From Thalassotalea sediminis (GTDB lineage Bacteria; Pseudomonadota; Gammaproteobacteria; Enterobacterales; Alteromonadaceae): a stretch of DNA of 64,000 nucleotides. Both the position numbers and the translations under genes were made by a program. Position 1 is the first letter of the stretch, and each line of letters starts with the position of its first letter. Below are positions 37,174 to 45,616 of this stretch, piece by piece. Location of the stretch: NCBI RefSeq assembly GCF_030295915.1, contig NZ_AP027361.1, positions 682,001-746,000 of the forward strand, read 5' to 3'. The notes beneath the pieces were generated by a model. It was given only the letters and a program-made list of their open reading frames with translations, did not search any database and was not told where the DNA came from.

Positions 37174-37770
37174 TTAAAACCTAAATGCGATACCTATGGT
37201 GATGTTAGTTTCCATCCATAAGCTATCTTCAAATTGCGCGTGGCAGTTATCTTGTTGACAAAATAAGTTATCCTCTTCATCAACTAAACTAGCATAACCT
37301 CGTAATTCAGTAAAAAAGGTTAAATTGTCAGAAAAGTCATAGCGTGTGCCAAGGGCTATAGTTGCAGAGGGATAGAGCTGTTCACCTTGATCAGCATCGA
37401 ATAAAGCGCCACCTAAACCAAGGGAAACAGTTGTCGCGTAGTTTTGCTGCTTAAATATAGCGATACCGTTAAAGTGTCCATATAAAATATCAAGTGATTG
37501 ATTAGTTTGATCTAATTCACTAACAAAATCATGACTGACTTGGTTAAATAGCACTTGTCCCATGCCACTTGGAGAGTCTTGCCAAGCAATACCAAATCCG
37601 AAGTTATTACCATCGTCAATGGCAATTGTTTCGCTAGTATTATAGCTTTGAAGGTCTGGTGCCCACGTTTGACCGATATGGGCACTAAATTCCCATTCCG
37701 TTGCATTAACTAATTGAACTGGCATTGTGAAAATTAACACTGTTAAGGCGCTAAGCATTAAGTTTTTCAT
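37174..37770 (-). CDS. Outer-membrane beta-barrel protein
   Basis: 198 residues. Signal peptide (MKNLMLSALTVLIFTMPVQLVNA). The mature part alternates polar and aromatic residues and ends in IGIAFRF, the C-terminal phenylalanine of an outer-membrane barrel. No family is recognised with confidence; it could be an OmpW/porin-like small barrel. A cysteine pair (FCQQDNC) lies in a loop. It lies 23 bases after the AsmA-like gene on the same strand. Confidence 0.7.
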   Translation of the reverse strand: MKNLMLSALTVLIFTMPVQLVNATEWEFSAHIGQTWAPDLQSYNTSETIAIDDGNNFGFGIAWQDSPSGMGQVLFNQVSHDFVSELDQTNQSLDILYGHFNGIAIFKQQNYATTVSLGLGGALFDADQGEQLYPSATIALGTRYDFSDNLTFFTELRGYASLVDEEDNLFCQQDNCHAQFEDSLWMETNITIGIAFRF

Positions 37771-37793
37771 TGGTATCTCCCTCAGCTATCTGA

Positions 37794-38531
37794 TTAGTTA
37801 AATAATTCTGATAACTTTTCTTTAGCTTTTTCTTTGAGTTTTTCTGTCGCTTTTGCTTTTATTTTTTCTTTTTGAACTTGCTTTGTATGACGCCAAATCT
37901 CAGATAAGGCTTCTTTAACGATAACACTCCCTATTTGGCTTGCTGGTAAACCTTCACTGCCACCGATATTGGTCAAGGTAATATCTTGCAACGTCGCTTG
38001 ATGCTCTTTGTTGCCAAGTGCTGATAAATCTACAGATAAAGCAGTACCAGCCAAAATAACTTTTTTAATGGTTAGTTTAGGCTCGGGTTGACCATCTGAG
38101 GTTGGCTTACTGGCTTGCTTTGATTTTGGTAAATTCTTTTCAATCGTATCAATAAGGTCTTTAATGTTTGCTCCGCCCGCTTTGGTAAACTCTACAAAAG
38201 CCTCTGGCTTTTGAATGACGATTGCGTCCAAAACAATGGGGTCACTAGTGAGACTTTCAATATCAATATCAAGTGTGATTTCACCTAACGAAAATGCGTT
38301 TGGGTAATTATATTTATTGGGGTTTGGTAAGGTTAACCCAAAGATGCTGCCTGCACCTTTTGTCAGTTGTATATCTACTTTATTCACAGAAACTTTTTGT
38401 TCTGTTAATTGCTGACCTACTGATTCGATTTGCGCTTTAACGTATTCATTTAAAGAGCCGCCGGCGAGAAACCAAAGTGCGCCACCGCACAATAGTAAAA
38501 TGATCACGATAATTGAAGAGATTACTTTCAC
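37794..38531 (-). CDS. AsmA/DUF748-like membrane-anchored protein
   Basis: 245 residues. An N-terminal membrane anchor (VISSIIVIILLLCGGALWFL) is followed by periplasmic repeats of the AsmA/DUF748 type (VNKVDIQLTKGAG, LGEITLDIDIESL, DAIVIQKPEAFVEF), consistent with a short AsmA-like protein. The C-terminus is a lysine-rich helix (KIKAKATEKLKEKAKEKL). The family is involved in outer membrane lipid homeostasis, but the role here is not known. It is the upstream gene of the barrel/DUF3012 group. Confidence 0.65.
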   Translation of the reverse strand: MKVISSIIVIILLLCGGALWFLAGGSLNEYVKAQIESVGQQLTEQKVSVNKVDIQLTKGAGSIFGLTLPNPNKYNYPNAFSLGEITLDIDIESLTSDPIVLDAIVIQKPEAFVEFTKAGGANIKDLIDTIEKNLPKSKQASKPTSDGQPEPKLTIKKVILAGTALSVDLSALGNKEHQATLQDITLTNIGGSEGLPASQIGSVIVKEALSEIWRHTKQVQKEKIKAKATEKLKEKAKEKLSELFN

Positions 38532-38661
38532 TTATTCCATCCTGTTAATTTAGTGATTTAGTTTGTTATTAGTATATCGGGAAATTTACTTAATGTTGTA
38601 TTTCTCTACTAATTTATTGAGAAAAATGTGCTTTAGTACATAAGTAAATCGTAAATGCATT

Positions 38662-38700
38662 CAAGAAAAGGTTTATGGCGAGTGCATAAACCTTTTCTTG
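38662..38700. terminator. Long bidirectional terminator after pheA
   Basis: CAAGAAAAGGTTTATG (38662-38677), GCGAGTG loop, and its complement (38685-38700): a 16-bp perfect stem with A/T-rich outer ends, so it can terminate on either strand. It closes the minus-strand pheA transcript. Confidence 0.85.
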
Positions 38701-38709
38701 ATAGAAGGG

Positions 38710-39915
38710 TTAATCAGCCTTTAGTGCGCTGCTAGGAACACTTGTTGGATTAATATGTTCAATAGGGTAACAGCCTAACACCTTAATAAAATTGGTAATT
38801 GAAGTGAGTTCTCTTATCGCTTCTTGTAATGCTATTTGTTTTAAGTTTGCTTCAACATCGATATAAAACATTTCTTCCCATGGACGCCCTTGTATGGGAC
38901 GTGATTCTAGCTTGCACATGTTAATGCCTGCATTCTTTAATATCAGCAAACACTCTACCAATGCGCCTGGTTTTTGCCCTGTAGCAAGAATAAACGTTGT
39001 TTTGGCTGGAATTTGCTCGGCTACTTCGATTGGTTTTCTTGCAACAAGAATAAATCGACTGTGATTTTCTGTTTGATTAGCTATTGATTTTTCTAAAGCA
39101 TGGAGTTGGTATAACTTACCGCCTTCTTCACTACCTATAACGGCTACCGTTGGATCCTGAAGTTCGCAGGCTTTTGCCATAGCTTCGGCTGTACTTTCAC
39201 AGTATTCAATGCGCATATTCCCTTGTTTATCAAGGAAGTTACTGCATTGCGTAAAAGGTTGTCCATGGGCGTAAATTGTTGTTATTTGACTTAACGTCGT
39301 ATTTACCGCTGCTAATAAACAGTGTTCAATCGGTTGAGTAATTTCGCCAACAATCGATAAGTTAGTGTGTTGTAATAGATCATACACTTCGTTAATGCTA
39401 CCGGAGCTTGTGTTTTCTATTGGTAGCATGCCGTAATCAACATGACCAGATTCCACTTGTTGTAAAATATCGCTAAAGCTCTGACATCCATACTCTATAA
39501 TCTTCTCTGCGCGCCTTGAAAAATAACGATGGCTTGCTAAATAACTGTAAGAGCCTTTGTCTCCTAAGAAAGCAACACTAACCGCTGGCATTTCTATATT
39601 TGGATTTGCCAGTGTTTGTAAATAGGCTTGTTGATTAAGTACAGAATCTTCGATGATGGTTTGGAATACACTTGTAACATAGTGTGCATCTAGCCCAAAA
39701 TCACGGCCTTGCTTTATTAATCTTACTAATAACTCTTGTTCTCGTTGTTGATCGCGTACAGGTCTTACTTGATGCGCCTTACTTTTAGCAACGTTAAGTG
39801 TAAGTGAGCGTCGTTTTGCAAATAGTGCGAGTAACTCTTGATCGAGTGTTGTTATTTGCTCTCTCAGTTTATTCAGATCTAATTCTTCGCTCACAGACAT
39901 AAGTGGTAATTCCAA
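38710..39915 (-). CDS. pheA: Bifunctional chorismate mutase/prephenate dehydratase (P-protein)
   Basis: 401 residues. N-terminal chorismate mutase (about 12-95, KLREQITTLDQELLALFAKRR), prephenate dehydratase (about 115-295, VAFLGDKGSYSYLA, DYGMLPIENTSSGSINEVYDL, NHSRFILVARK) and a C-terminal ACT domain (about 300-385, GALVECLLILKNAGINMCKLESRP) that binds phenylalanine for feedback inhibition. It makes phenylpyruvate. An in-frame ATG at 39900 would shorten it by 5 residues. It is preceded by a leader peptide and attenuator. Confidence 0.97.
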   Translation of the reverse strand: MELPLMSVSEELDLNKLREQITTLDQELLALFAKRRSLTLNVAKSKAHQVRPVRDQQREQELLVRLIKQGRDFGLDAHYVTSVFQTIIEDSVLNQQAYLQTLANPNIEMPAVSVAFLGDKGSYSYLASHRYFSRRAEKIIEYGCQSFSDILQQVESGHVDYGMLPIENTSSGSINEVYDLLQHTNLSIVGEITQPIEHCLLAAVNTTLSQITTIYAHGQPFTQCSNFLDKQGNMRIEYCESTAEAMAKACELQDPTVAVIGSEEGGKLYQLHALEKSIANQTENHSRFILVARKPIEVAEQIPAKTTFILATGQKPGALVECLLILKNAGINMCKLESRPIQGRPWEEMFYIDVEANLKQIALQEAIRELTSITNFIKVLGCYPIEHINPTSVPSSALKAD

Positions 39916-39945
39916 GGTAATTAAAAATAAAAAGTTTTTCTGACA

Positions 39946-39971
39946 TAAAAAAACCTCCGCTTGGGAGGTTT
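39946..39971 (-). terminator. Attenuator of pheA
   Basis: On the minus strand AAACCTCC (complement of 39964-39971), CAAGC loop, GGAGGTTT (complement of 39951-39958), then a run of T. It lies 36 bases before pheA and about 32 bases after the leader peptide stop, the right place for a transcription attenuator. Phenylalanine-starved ribosomes stalling on the leader would favour an alternative fold. Confidence 0.85.
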
Positions 39972-40002
39972 ATCGTTAACTTTTAAACGACATCAACACT
40001 CC

Positions 40003-40056
40003 CTAAATACGGGATATAAAAAAGGTAAAAATAAAGGTGAATATGATGTCTTTCAT
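40003..40056 (-). CDS. pheL: pheA leader peptide (phenylalanine attenuator)
   Basis: A 17-residue frame, MKDIIFTFIFTFFISRI, with five phenylalanine codons among eight (residues 6-13). It lies 47 bp upstream of the pheA start codon area and is followed by the attenuator at 39946-39971. It resembles E. coli pheL in function, but not in exact sequence. A TTGAAA (complement of 40086-40091) with a TAAAGT (complement of 40063-40068) 17 bases on is a weak promoter candidate that would put the start at or near the leader codon; a TATAAA further up (about 40104) fits better. Confidence 0.85.
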   Translation of the reverse strand: MKDIIFTFIFTFFISRI

Positions 40057-40154
40057 CGCTTTACTTTATCGAGCGTTGCAGTGTTTTTCAACTACTTATT
40101 TATACTCATTTCACACCTCATCCTTGCACTTTGCTATATAAGAGAGAATACACC

Positions 40155-40541
40155 TTAGGGTAGGCATTGCCATACGATAGTCAGTGACGTTATGAGTCCT
40201 ATGCCCCAAACGATACTTCTTAATGTGCTTAAATTCGCCAAATATAACAACTGATAAACAATACGTGCAGCGATGTGGGCTATCGCTAGTTGTTGGATCA
40301 GAGTACTTGTATTTCCTGTCGCTATGGCAAGTAATATTGCTGGTGCAAATATGATGACCGCTTCAAAAGCATTTTGATGGCCGGCGACAGCTCTCGCACC
40401 AAATCCTTTTAAAGCTGCTTGCTGGCTTCTTGGTGCTTGATTGTTGTATCCATTGTGTTTATGCATCGCTATCGCGACAGGAATTTTTGTTAAAAATGGC
40501 ATTAACAGGGAGATGAATAAACAGCTGATAAGAATTGTCAT
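40155..40541 (-). CDS. MAPEG-family small membrane protein
   Basis: 128 residues with four hydrophobic helices. The MAPEG motif is visible: KIPVAIA, then GARAVAGHQNAFEAVIIFAPAILLA, with the conserved HxNxFE stretch, and IAARIVYQLLYLANLSTLRSIVW. Members bind glutathione or act on eicosanoids; the role in bacteria is poorly known. It starts 8 bases after the penicillin acylase gene, so they share a transcript. Confidence 0.85.
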   Translation of the reverse strand: MTILISCLFISLLMPFLTKIPVAIAMHKHNGYNNQAPRSQQAALKGFGARAVAGHQNAFEAVIIFAPAILLAIATGNTSTLIQQLAIAHIAARIVYQLLYLANLSTLRSIVWGIGLITSLTIVWQCLP

Positions 40542-40549
40542 TTTGCCTC

Positions 40550-42964
40550 CTAATAACTCAATAATGTTAAAGTATATTTTGTTTTTTCAGGGAGAAAACT
40601 ACTTGGTTTTCCGAGTACCCAATCTTGGTTCCCAAGACTAAAATAAGGACTCCAAGGGTGACCAGATTGGCTAGTTGGCATGTGAAAGATGCCGTTTTCT
40701 TCATGACCGGGTGACACGACCATTCGTTCAGAAGCACCAAAGTTTGTACCTTGTACTCTAGGCATATAGCTATCACCAGGCAAGGGCGTAGCAGGCATAC
40801 TTAAAAACTTCGTCAGTATAGGAATAGCGGAGGCTAATGGGTGTCGTATTACGGCTGTATTTTGTTGGCCCCATGTGGCTTCTGTTAAATCTTGGTCTTT
40901 CGTTAGCGCTTGAAACGTCTGGTCAAAAGCGTATATGAAAGCTGCCTGCCAACTATCGTTGGGTAACCACAAAAAATTATCAGGTTGTTGTGATACCAAT
41001 TGCCAAAGTGGTATTTCGAGTTGATGGCGGATTGTACTTATTTGAAAGTGCTCATCAATTGATGACATATTATTGGCAAGTTGACTAAAGACATGATCGC
41101 GCAATGTTATACGAAAATTTCTGATTAAGCGGTATGTGACTGAGTCGGTGCTAGCAGATAGTGCAGTTTCTTCAAGTAATAAGGTTTTTGCTTCTTGCCA
41201 ATGAGGATGCTGCGCAAGCGTTTCTTCGGTTAACACTTGCTCGATAATAAACTCATGCCAATGATCTAAAAAGAGTGCTTGGTCATCTAAAGCAATGGCA
41301 AGCAGCTTTTCTTCATCGAATGTTTCTTCTGCATGTAAATTATCTGCAATCTGCTTTGCTCTCGCACCTAAGGCATAGCCACCATTGCCCAGTTTTTCAA
41401 GCATTTTCCCACCGACAACTCTTGCATTTGCCGTCCATATACGATCTGTTTTGGGGTTATAAATACGCGGGTATTCACGTTCAGTCAGGTAACCTTGCCA
41501 TGTATTGTCGCCGTTTGACCATGATGAAGGCGTTTCTCCGAAGTTTGCACTGCGTTTTGGTATTGCGCCCATTATTGTCCAACCGATGTTGCCGTCTTTA
41601 TCACCAATAACAATATTTTGTGCAGGAATACCTGAACGGGCAGCGACTGAAAAAGCGTCTTTTACGGTTTTACTGTCTTCTAACGCGATCGACGCGAGGT
41701 TTACTGCTTGGTTATCATGTGCTGTCCAACGATAAGCTAAAGGCTGGCCTAGATGGTTTTTACCGATCACTGGCCCCCAAATTGTTTCTTGTATTTCTAC
41801 TTCTTCTGAGGGCTTTTCTTTTATTGCTACAACTTGAGTGCTGTAGGTAAAGGGCCTAAAGCCATCTGGTGTTAAGTATTGATCTTGAGCATCATTAGTT
41901 TCTAACACAATCACATCACTGAAGTCACCGTAACTATTAGTAAACCCCCAAGCAATGTGACCGTTACTACCTGCTACCATCAGTGGTGTACCGGGCAGTG
42001 TTACGCCTGTAATGTCTTTTTCTTGTCCGTGCTTTTGATAGATAAACCTTGCTCTAAACCATGTGTTAGGAATGCGCAGCGATAAGTGCATATCATTGGC
42101 GACAATGGCACTACCACTAGCCGTTAAAGTGCCTGACACCGCCCAATTGTTTGACCCCGGTAATGCTTCTTGCTTTGTAAGGTTATTATCAAAGGTGAAA
42201 CTTGTCTTGTTTACTGGTGATACGAGATTATTTGCCGCAGATGCTGCGCTTGGCCACGGTGTCTCTGGTATAGGTGCTGGCGTGTATGTTGTGCCATCAA
42301 TAGCGGCATCCCATTTACTGCCTTTTGGGTTTAGAAATTGGTAAACATCATTGCTGAGTAAGTTCTGCAATAATCCGAGGGTTCTCTCTCTTTTACCATC
42401 TTTATACTGTAAGTCTAAATACATTGAATAAACAGCTAAAATACTGTCTTCTGGGCGCCATTCAACGGGCTGTTGCTGTAATAGTAAGTACTCAAATGGA
42501 TGTGCTTTTAGACTTCGTAGACCCTCATTAACTCCTGTAGTATATGCATTAAGAATTTTCTTTTCGTTTTCAGGTAGTTGTTTAACGATTGCTTCCGCTC
42601 GTTGTCTAAAACGATGTAATCGAATAGATTTGTCGTAGGGTAGAGCAACACCACCAAACAAGCTTGATAACTCGCCCGCAGCATTACGTCTTAAAGTATC
42701 CATTTGAAAGAAACGCTCTTGTGCATGTACAAAGCCAGTGGCGAGGGCTAAGTCGTGTCTGTTTTCTGCTTTAATTGTTGCAACACCTTTTTCATCTCGC
42801 TCTATGGACGCGCCATTTTCTAATCCAAAAAGTGTAATTTTTCCGTCTAACTGAGGCAGAGCACCATCGATTTGGCTATAGAGCCATGTAAAGGCCATTG
42901 CGACAATTAACATTATTAATAGTAAAACGGCTACGATAGTTTTTTTGACGCGATGCATAATCAT
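40550..42964 (-). CDS. Penicillin acylase family (Ntn-hydrolase) protein
   Basis: 804 residues. N-terminal membrane anchor (residues 8-30, VAVLLLIMLIVAMAFTWLY). The alpha part has the ENRHDLALATGFVHAQERFFQMD motif. The precursor would self-cleave before Ser271 (LPGSNNWAVSG), exposing the nucleophile of the beta chain. The family hydrolyses amide bonds of penicillins, acyl-homoserine lactones or N-acyl amino acids; which one cannot be read. The gene has a weak ribosome-binding site and no other gene upstream within 220 bp. Confidence 0.9.
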   Translation of the reverse strand: MIMHRVKKTIVAVLLLIMLIVAMAFTWLYSQIDGALPQLDGKITLFGLENGASIERDEKGVATIKAENRHDLALATGFVHAQERFFQMDTLRRNAAGELSSLFGGVALPYDKSIRLHRFRQRAEAIVKQLPENEKKILNAYTTGVNEGLRSLKAHPFEYLLLQQQPVEWRPEDSILAVYSMYLDLQYKDGKRERTLGLLQNLLSNDVYQFLNPKGSKWDAAIDGTTYTPAPIPETPWPSAASAANNLVSPVNKTSFTFDNNLTKQEALPGSNNWAVSGTLTASGSAIVANDMHLSLRIPNTWFRARFIYQKHGQEKDITGVTLPGTPLMVAGSNGHIAWGFTNSYGDFSDVIVLETNDAQDQYLTPDGFRPFTYSTQVVAIKEKPSEEVEIQETIWGPVIGKNHLGQPLAYRWTAHDNQAVNLASIALEDSKTVKDAFSVAARSGIPAQNIVIGDKDGNIGWTIMGAIPKRSANFGETPSSWSNGDNTWQGYLTEREYPRIYNPKTDRIWTANARVVGGKMLEKLGNGGYALGARAKQIADNLHAEETFDEEKLLAIALDDQALFLDHWHEFIIEQVLTEETLAQHPHWQEAKTLLLEETALSASTDSVTYRLIRNFRITLRDHVFSQLANNMSSIDEHFQISTIRHQLEIPLWQLVSQQPDNFLWLPNDSWQAAFIYAFDQTFQALTKDQDLTEATWGQQNTAVIRHPLASAIPILTKFLSMPATPLPGDSYMPRVQGTNFGASERMVVSPGHEENGIFHMPTSQSGHPWSPYFSLGNQDWVLGKPSSFLPEKTKYTLTLLSY

Positions 42965-43119
42965 ATTAAGAGTAATTTTTTATAATTTTAGAGTACCTGA
43001 AATGAGAAACAGGAACAATGTACCTTTACCATTTCTTTCAATGTGTTATGGAAAAGCAAATTGCACTGTCAGTAGAGCAAATTCTGTAATGTGAAAACGA
43101 TACTCTATTTGTTAAAAAA

Positions 43120-43143
43120 TTGTTAGCGGAACAGTGCTAACAA
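43120..43143. promoter_or_regulatory. Inverted repeat between the acylase and the 43287 gene
   Basis: TTGTTAGC (43120-43127), 8-base gap, GCTAACAA (43136-43143): a perfect 8-bp dyad 144 bases before the small hypothetical gene. A second dyad, CTACTTATT / AATAAGTAG (about 43178-43219), follows. These could be operators or RNA hairpins; no family is recognised. Confidence 0.3.
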
Positions 43144-43286
43144 TGCAATAATTATCGCAAGTCACAGGCTGACCTTTCTACTTATTTTTGTTGTTATTTT
43201 TTGTCTATCTAATAAGTAGTGAGCCTGTTTTTTTAGTGCAGCACATTTATGTTATTTGTGCGGGCGTATTTAAGTTGAGATTAATA

Positions 43287-43667
43287 ATGACACAAACTCA
43301 TTCTCGCTATATTCAGGTTGGCGACTGGTTTTTTGAAGTTAAAGCGGTAAGAGCGCTAAAGGTAGATGAATTTGGCAAACCATATAGAGCAATTGCGAAC
43401 TGCAATATTAATGGCAATAAAATGTATGTAGATGGGTTGCTTAATAAAGATGAAGATGAGTTCTCTAAACAAGACTTTAAGAGTTTCTATAACTTTGCAC
43501 AATCAATTGGATTAGATGAAGTAAGTTATCATCGCTTTCAACAAGGTGAATCTATTCATAAAGAAGTTCGTATTTCAGCAAAGAAAACGGTTGCGAGTAA
43601 GCCCTCCGAAAGCAAGTCATTAGAAGGTAACATAACAGAACAAGCGCCAATGCGTTTAGTTAAGTAA
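43287..43667 (+). CDS. Small conserved-type hypothetical protein
   Basis: 126 residues from ATG at 43287. The frame opens upstream (43188) but that part looks like non-coding hydrophobic sequence, so the internal start is preferred. Soluble, with an ordered N-terminal half (YIQVGDWFFEVKAVRAL, NCNINGNKMYVDGLL) and a Lys/Ser-rich tail. No domain is recognised and context gives no help. Ribosome-binding site weak. Confidence 0.6.
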   Translation: MTQTHSRYIQVGDWFFEVKAVRALKVDEFGKPYRAIANCNINGNKMYVDGLLNKDEDEFSKQDFKSFYNFAQSIGLDEVSYHRFQQGESIHKEVRISAKKTVASKPSESKSLEGNITEQAPMRLVK

Positions 43668-43808
43668 TGTTCAGCTAACATTGTATAGCCACTTATAAGA
43701 ATTGTTACATACTAGACATTGATTTCATTAAAACTTACAAATGGTTAATTGCTATCTTTAAATCTGATTGTTAACGTTAATCCACACTCGTTAAAGAATC
43801 ATTGAAAT

Positions 43809-45062
43809 ATGTCCATTGTTAGTCCATGGAAGCAAGACTTTCCTGTGTATTTATCTCATGCTCACCCAAATCTTTGCTATTTGGATTCAGCAGCAACATG
43901 CTTAACTCCAAAACATGTTGCTGATGCTGTTTTTCACTATCAGTGTTATGCGCATGCAAACAGTCATAAAGGGCTTTATCAACTTAGTGCCAATGTTACC
44001 GAGCGTGTAGAGCAAGCTCGTGCAAAAGTGGCTGATTTTATTGGCGCAAGTAGTGAGCAAAACATTTCATTTAATCATGGCACCACTGATGCCATCAATA
44101 TTGTCGCTTACAGTTTTGTTGAGCCTTTGCTCATCAATGCCTCTTCGACAGGAGATAGCAGCAACATCGTCATAAGTGCAGCTGAACATCATGCTAATTT
44201 GTTACCTTGGCAGCGACTCGCGCTTCAATACGGCGCAGAATTAAGAGTTGCGCCGTTAAACGACGAAGGTGTGATAAACCTCGCCGAGTTGTCAGAATTA
44301 CTTGATAGCAACACGCTAATATTGGCCATTACGCATACTTCTAACGTCCTAGGGCGACAAAACCCCGTAGAACAAATTTGCCGAATTGCTCGCAGTAAAG
44401 GTGTACCAACTCTTATTGATGGTGCGCAAGCTATTGCGAAAGGGGGGATTAATGTTAACGCGATAGATTGTGACTTTTATGTGTTTTCTGCACATAAAAT
44501 ATATGGTCCAACTGGATGTGGTGTACTGTATGCTAAAGGACAACTGTTTGATCAAATGCGTCCTTATCAATTAGGCGGTGGTATTATTGAATCCGTCACT
44601 TATGAGCGAAGTCGTTATGTCTCTGGACCTTTAAAATTTGAGCCTGGTTCTCATAATGTCGCAGCAATAATTGGCCTAATTGAGGCTCTAGATTACATGG
44701 CAGATATATCTTGGCATGATGTCAACCAATATATTGATAACTTAGCGGCTTATATGCACTCTGCCTTAGAAAGTTTACCGTTTTATCAACCATTACTGCG
44801 GCGTAACGATGCGGGTACTGTCAATAAGTCATCTTCTTTAGTAAGCTTTCAAACAAAAAAAGTGCACTGTCATGACGTAGCGAGCTTATTGGATAATGAA
44901 GGTGTTGCAATTCGTGCAGGACATCACTGTGCACAACCTTTACACCAAACATTAGGTGTAAATGCTAGCATTAGAGCCTCGCTAGGCTTGTATAATGACG
45001 TTAGTGATATAGATCGATTAATTGAAGGCTTAAAAACCGCGCATAAAATGATGGCGTTGTGA
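43809..45062 (+). CDS. Type II cysteine desulfurase (SufS/CsdA-like)
   Basis: 417 residues. Pyridoxal-phosphate enzyme that takes sulfur from cysteine as a persulfide. Motifs: YLDSAATCLTP (about 24), NFGTTDAIN-like (HGTTDAINIVA), the PLP lysine in FYVFSAHKIYGPTGCGVLYA (about 225) and the sulfur-carrying Cys in IRAGHHCAQPL (about 378), which matches SufS/CsdA. It is not surrounded by sufBCD, so it may be a dedicated sulfur donor. It overlaps or abuts the SufU-like gene. Confidence 0.9.
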   Translation: MSIVSPWKQDFPVYLSHAHPNLCYLDSAATCLTPKHVADAVFHYQCYAHANSHKGLYQLSANVTERVEQARAKVADFIGASSEQNISFNHGTTDAINIVAYSFVEPLLINASSTGDSSNIVISAAEHHANLLPWQRLALQYGAELRVAPLNDEGVINLAELSELLDSNTLILAITHTSNVLGRQNPVEQICRIARSKGVPTLIDGAQAIAKGGINVNAIDCDFYVFSAHKIYGPTGCGVLYAKGQLFDQMRPYQLGGGIIESVTYERSRYVSGPLKFEPGSHNVAAIIGLIEALDYMADISWHDVNQYIDNLAAYMHSALESLPFYQPLLRRNDAGTVNKSSSLVSFQTKKVHCHDVASLLDNEGVAIRAGHHCAQPLHQTLGVNASIRASLGLYNDVSDIDRLIEGLKTAHKMMAL

Positions 45063-45091
45063 TCAGTAATAACGAATGTGGTGTAGCTATT

Positions 45092-45589
45092 ATGAACTTT
45101 GTTAAACAATATCAGCCTCGTAAACCTGATGAAAAGAATACACAACAGTTGTATCAAGAAGCGTTGCTTACACATCATAAAAATCCAGTAGGTTTTGAAA
45201 AGACAATACCGATAAGCGCGTCACATAGTGGCGTTAATCCCGCATGTGGTGATGAAATAACTGTTGAAGTTTCGATAGACCGGCACGAAACGAATTTGTT
45301 TATTAAAGACATTGCCTTTCACGGTGATAGCTGCGCTATCTGCCGTGCTTCGGCATCTATTATGTGTCAAGAAGTCTCTCAAGAGACTGTGGCGGATGCG
45401 AAAGTACTTGCTCAACAACTCACCGGCGTACTGGTAACTAATATTGCATTAATTGGTGAACTTGCTGAGCAATTTTCACCATTGTTAACGGTTCAACAAT
45501 TTCCAATACGTAAGCAGTGTGCGTTGCTACCTTGGAATACCTTGTTGCAAGTAATAGCACAAGCAGACAATAATAGTCATACACGGTAA
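45092..45589 (+). CDS. SufU/NifU-N-type iron-sulfur or sulfurtransfer protein
   Basis: 165 residues from ATG at 45092; a GTG at 45059 that overlaps the desulfurase stop (GTGA) would add 11 residues and make coupling tighter. The IscU/SufU fold carries all three conserved cysteines and the aspartate: NPACGDEITV, SCAICRASASIMC and RKQCALLPW. The extended loop before CAIC is of the SufU (zinc, sulfurtransfer) type rather than IscU. In Bacillus, SufU relays sulfur from SufS. It lies between the desulfurase and xdhC, so it may relay sulfur to the molybdenum cofactor here. Confidence 0.85.
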   Translation: MNFVKQYQPRKPDEKNTQQLYQEALLTHHKNPVGFEKTIPISASHSGVNPACGDEITVEVSIDRHETNLFIKDIAFHGDSCAICRASASIMCQEVSQETVADAKVLAQQLTGVLVTNIALIGELAEQFSPLLTVQQFPIRKQCALLPWNTLLQVIAQADNNSHTR

Positions 45590-45616
45590 TAGTATCGCGT
45601 TTATCACTAAGGTTTA

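Noticed and set aside
40567-42344. Several open frames opposite or within the penicillin acylase gene
   Set aside because: All are in other frames of a gene with a clear Ntn-hydrolase pattern; none has supporting start signals.
43188-43286. N-terminal extension of the 43287 gene
   Set aside because: The added residues are a hydrophobic run unlike the soluble body, and no ribosome-binding site precedes the upstream ATG.
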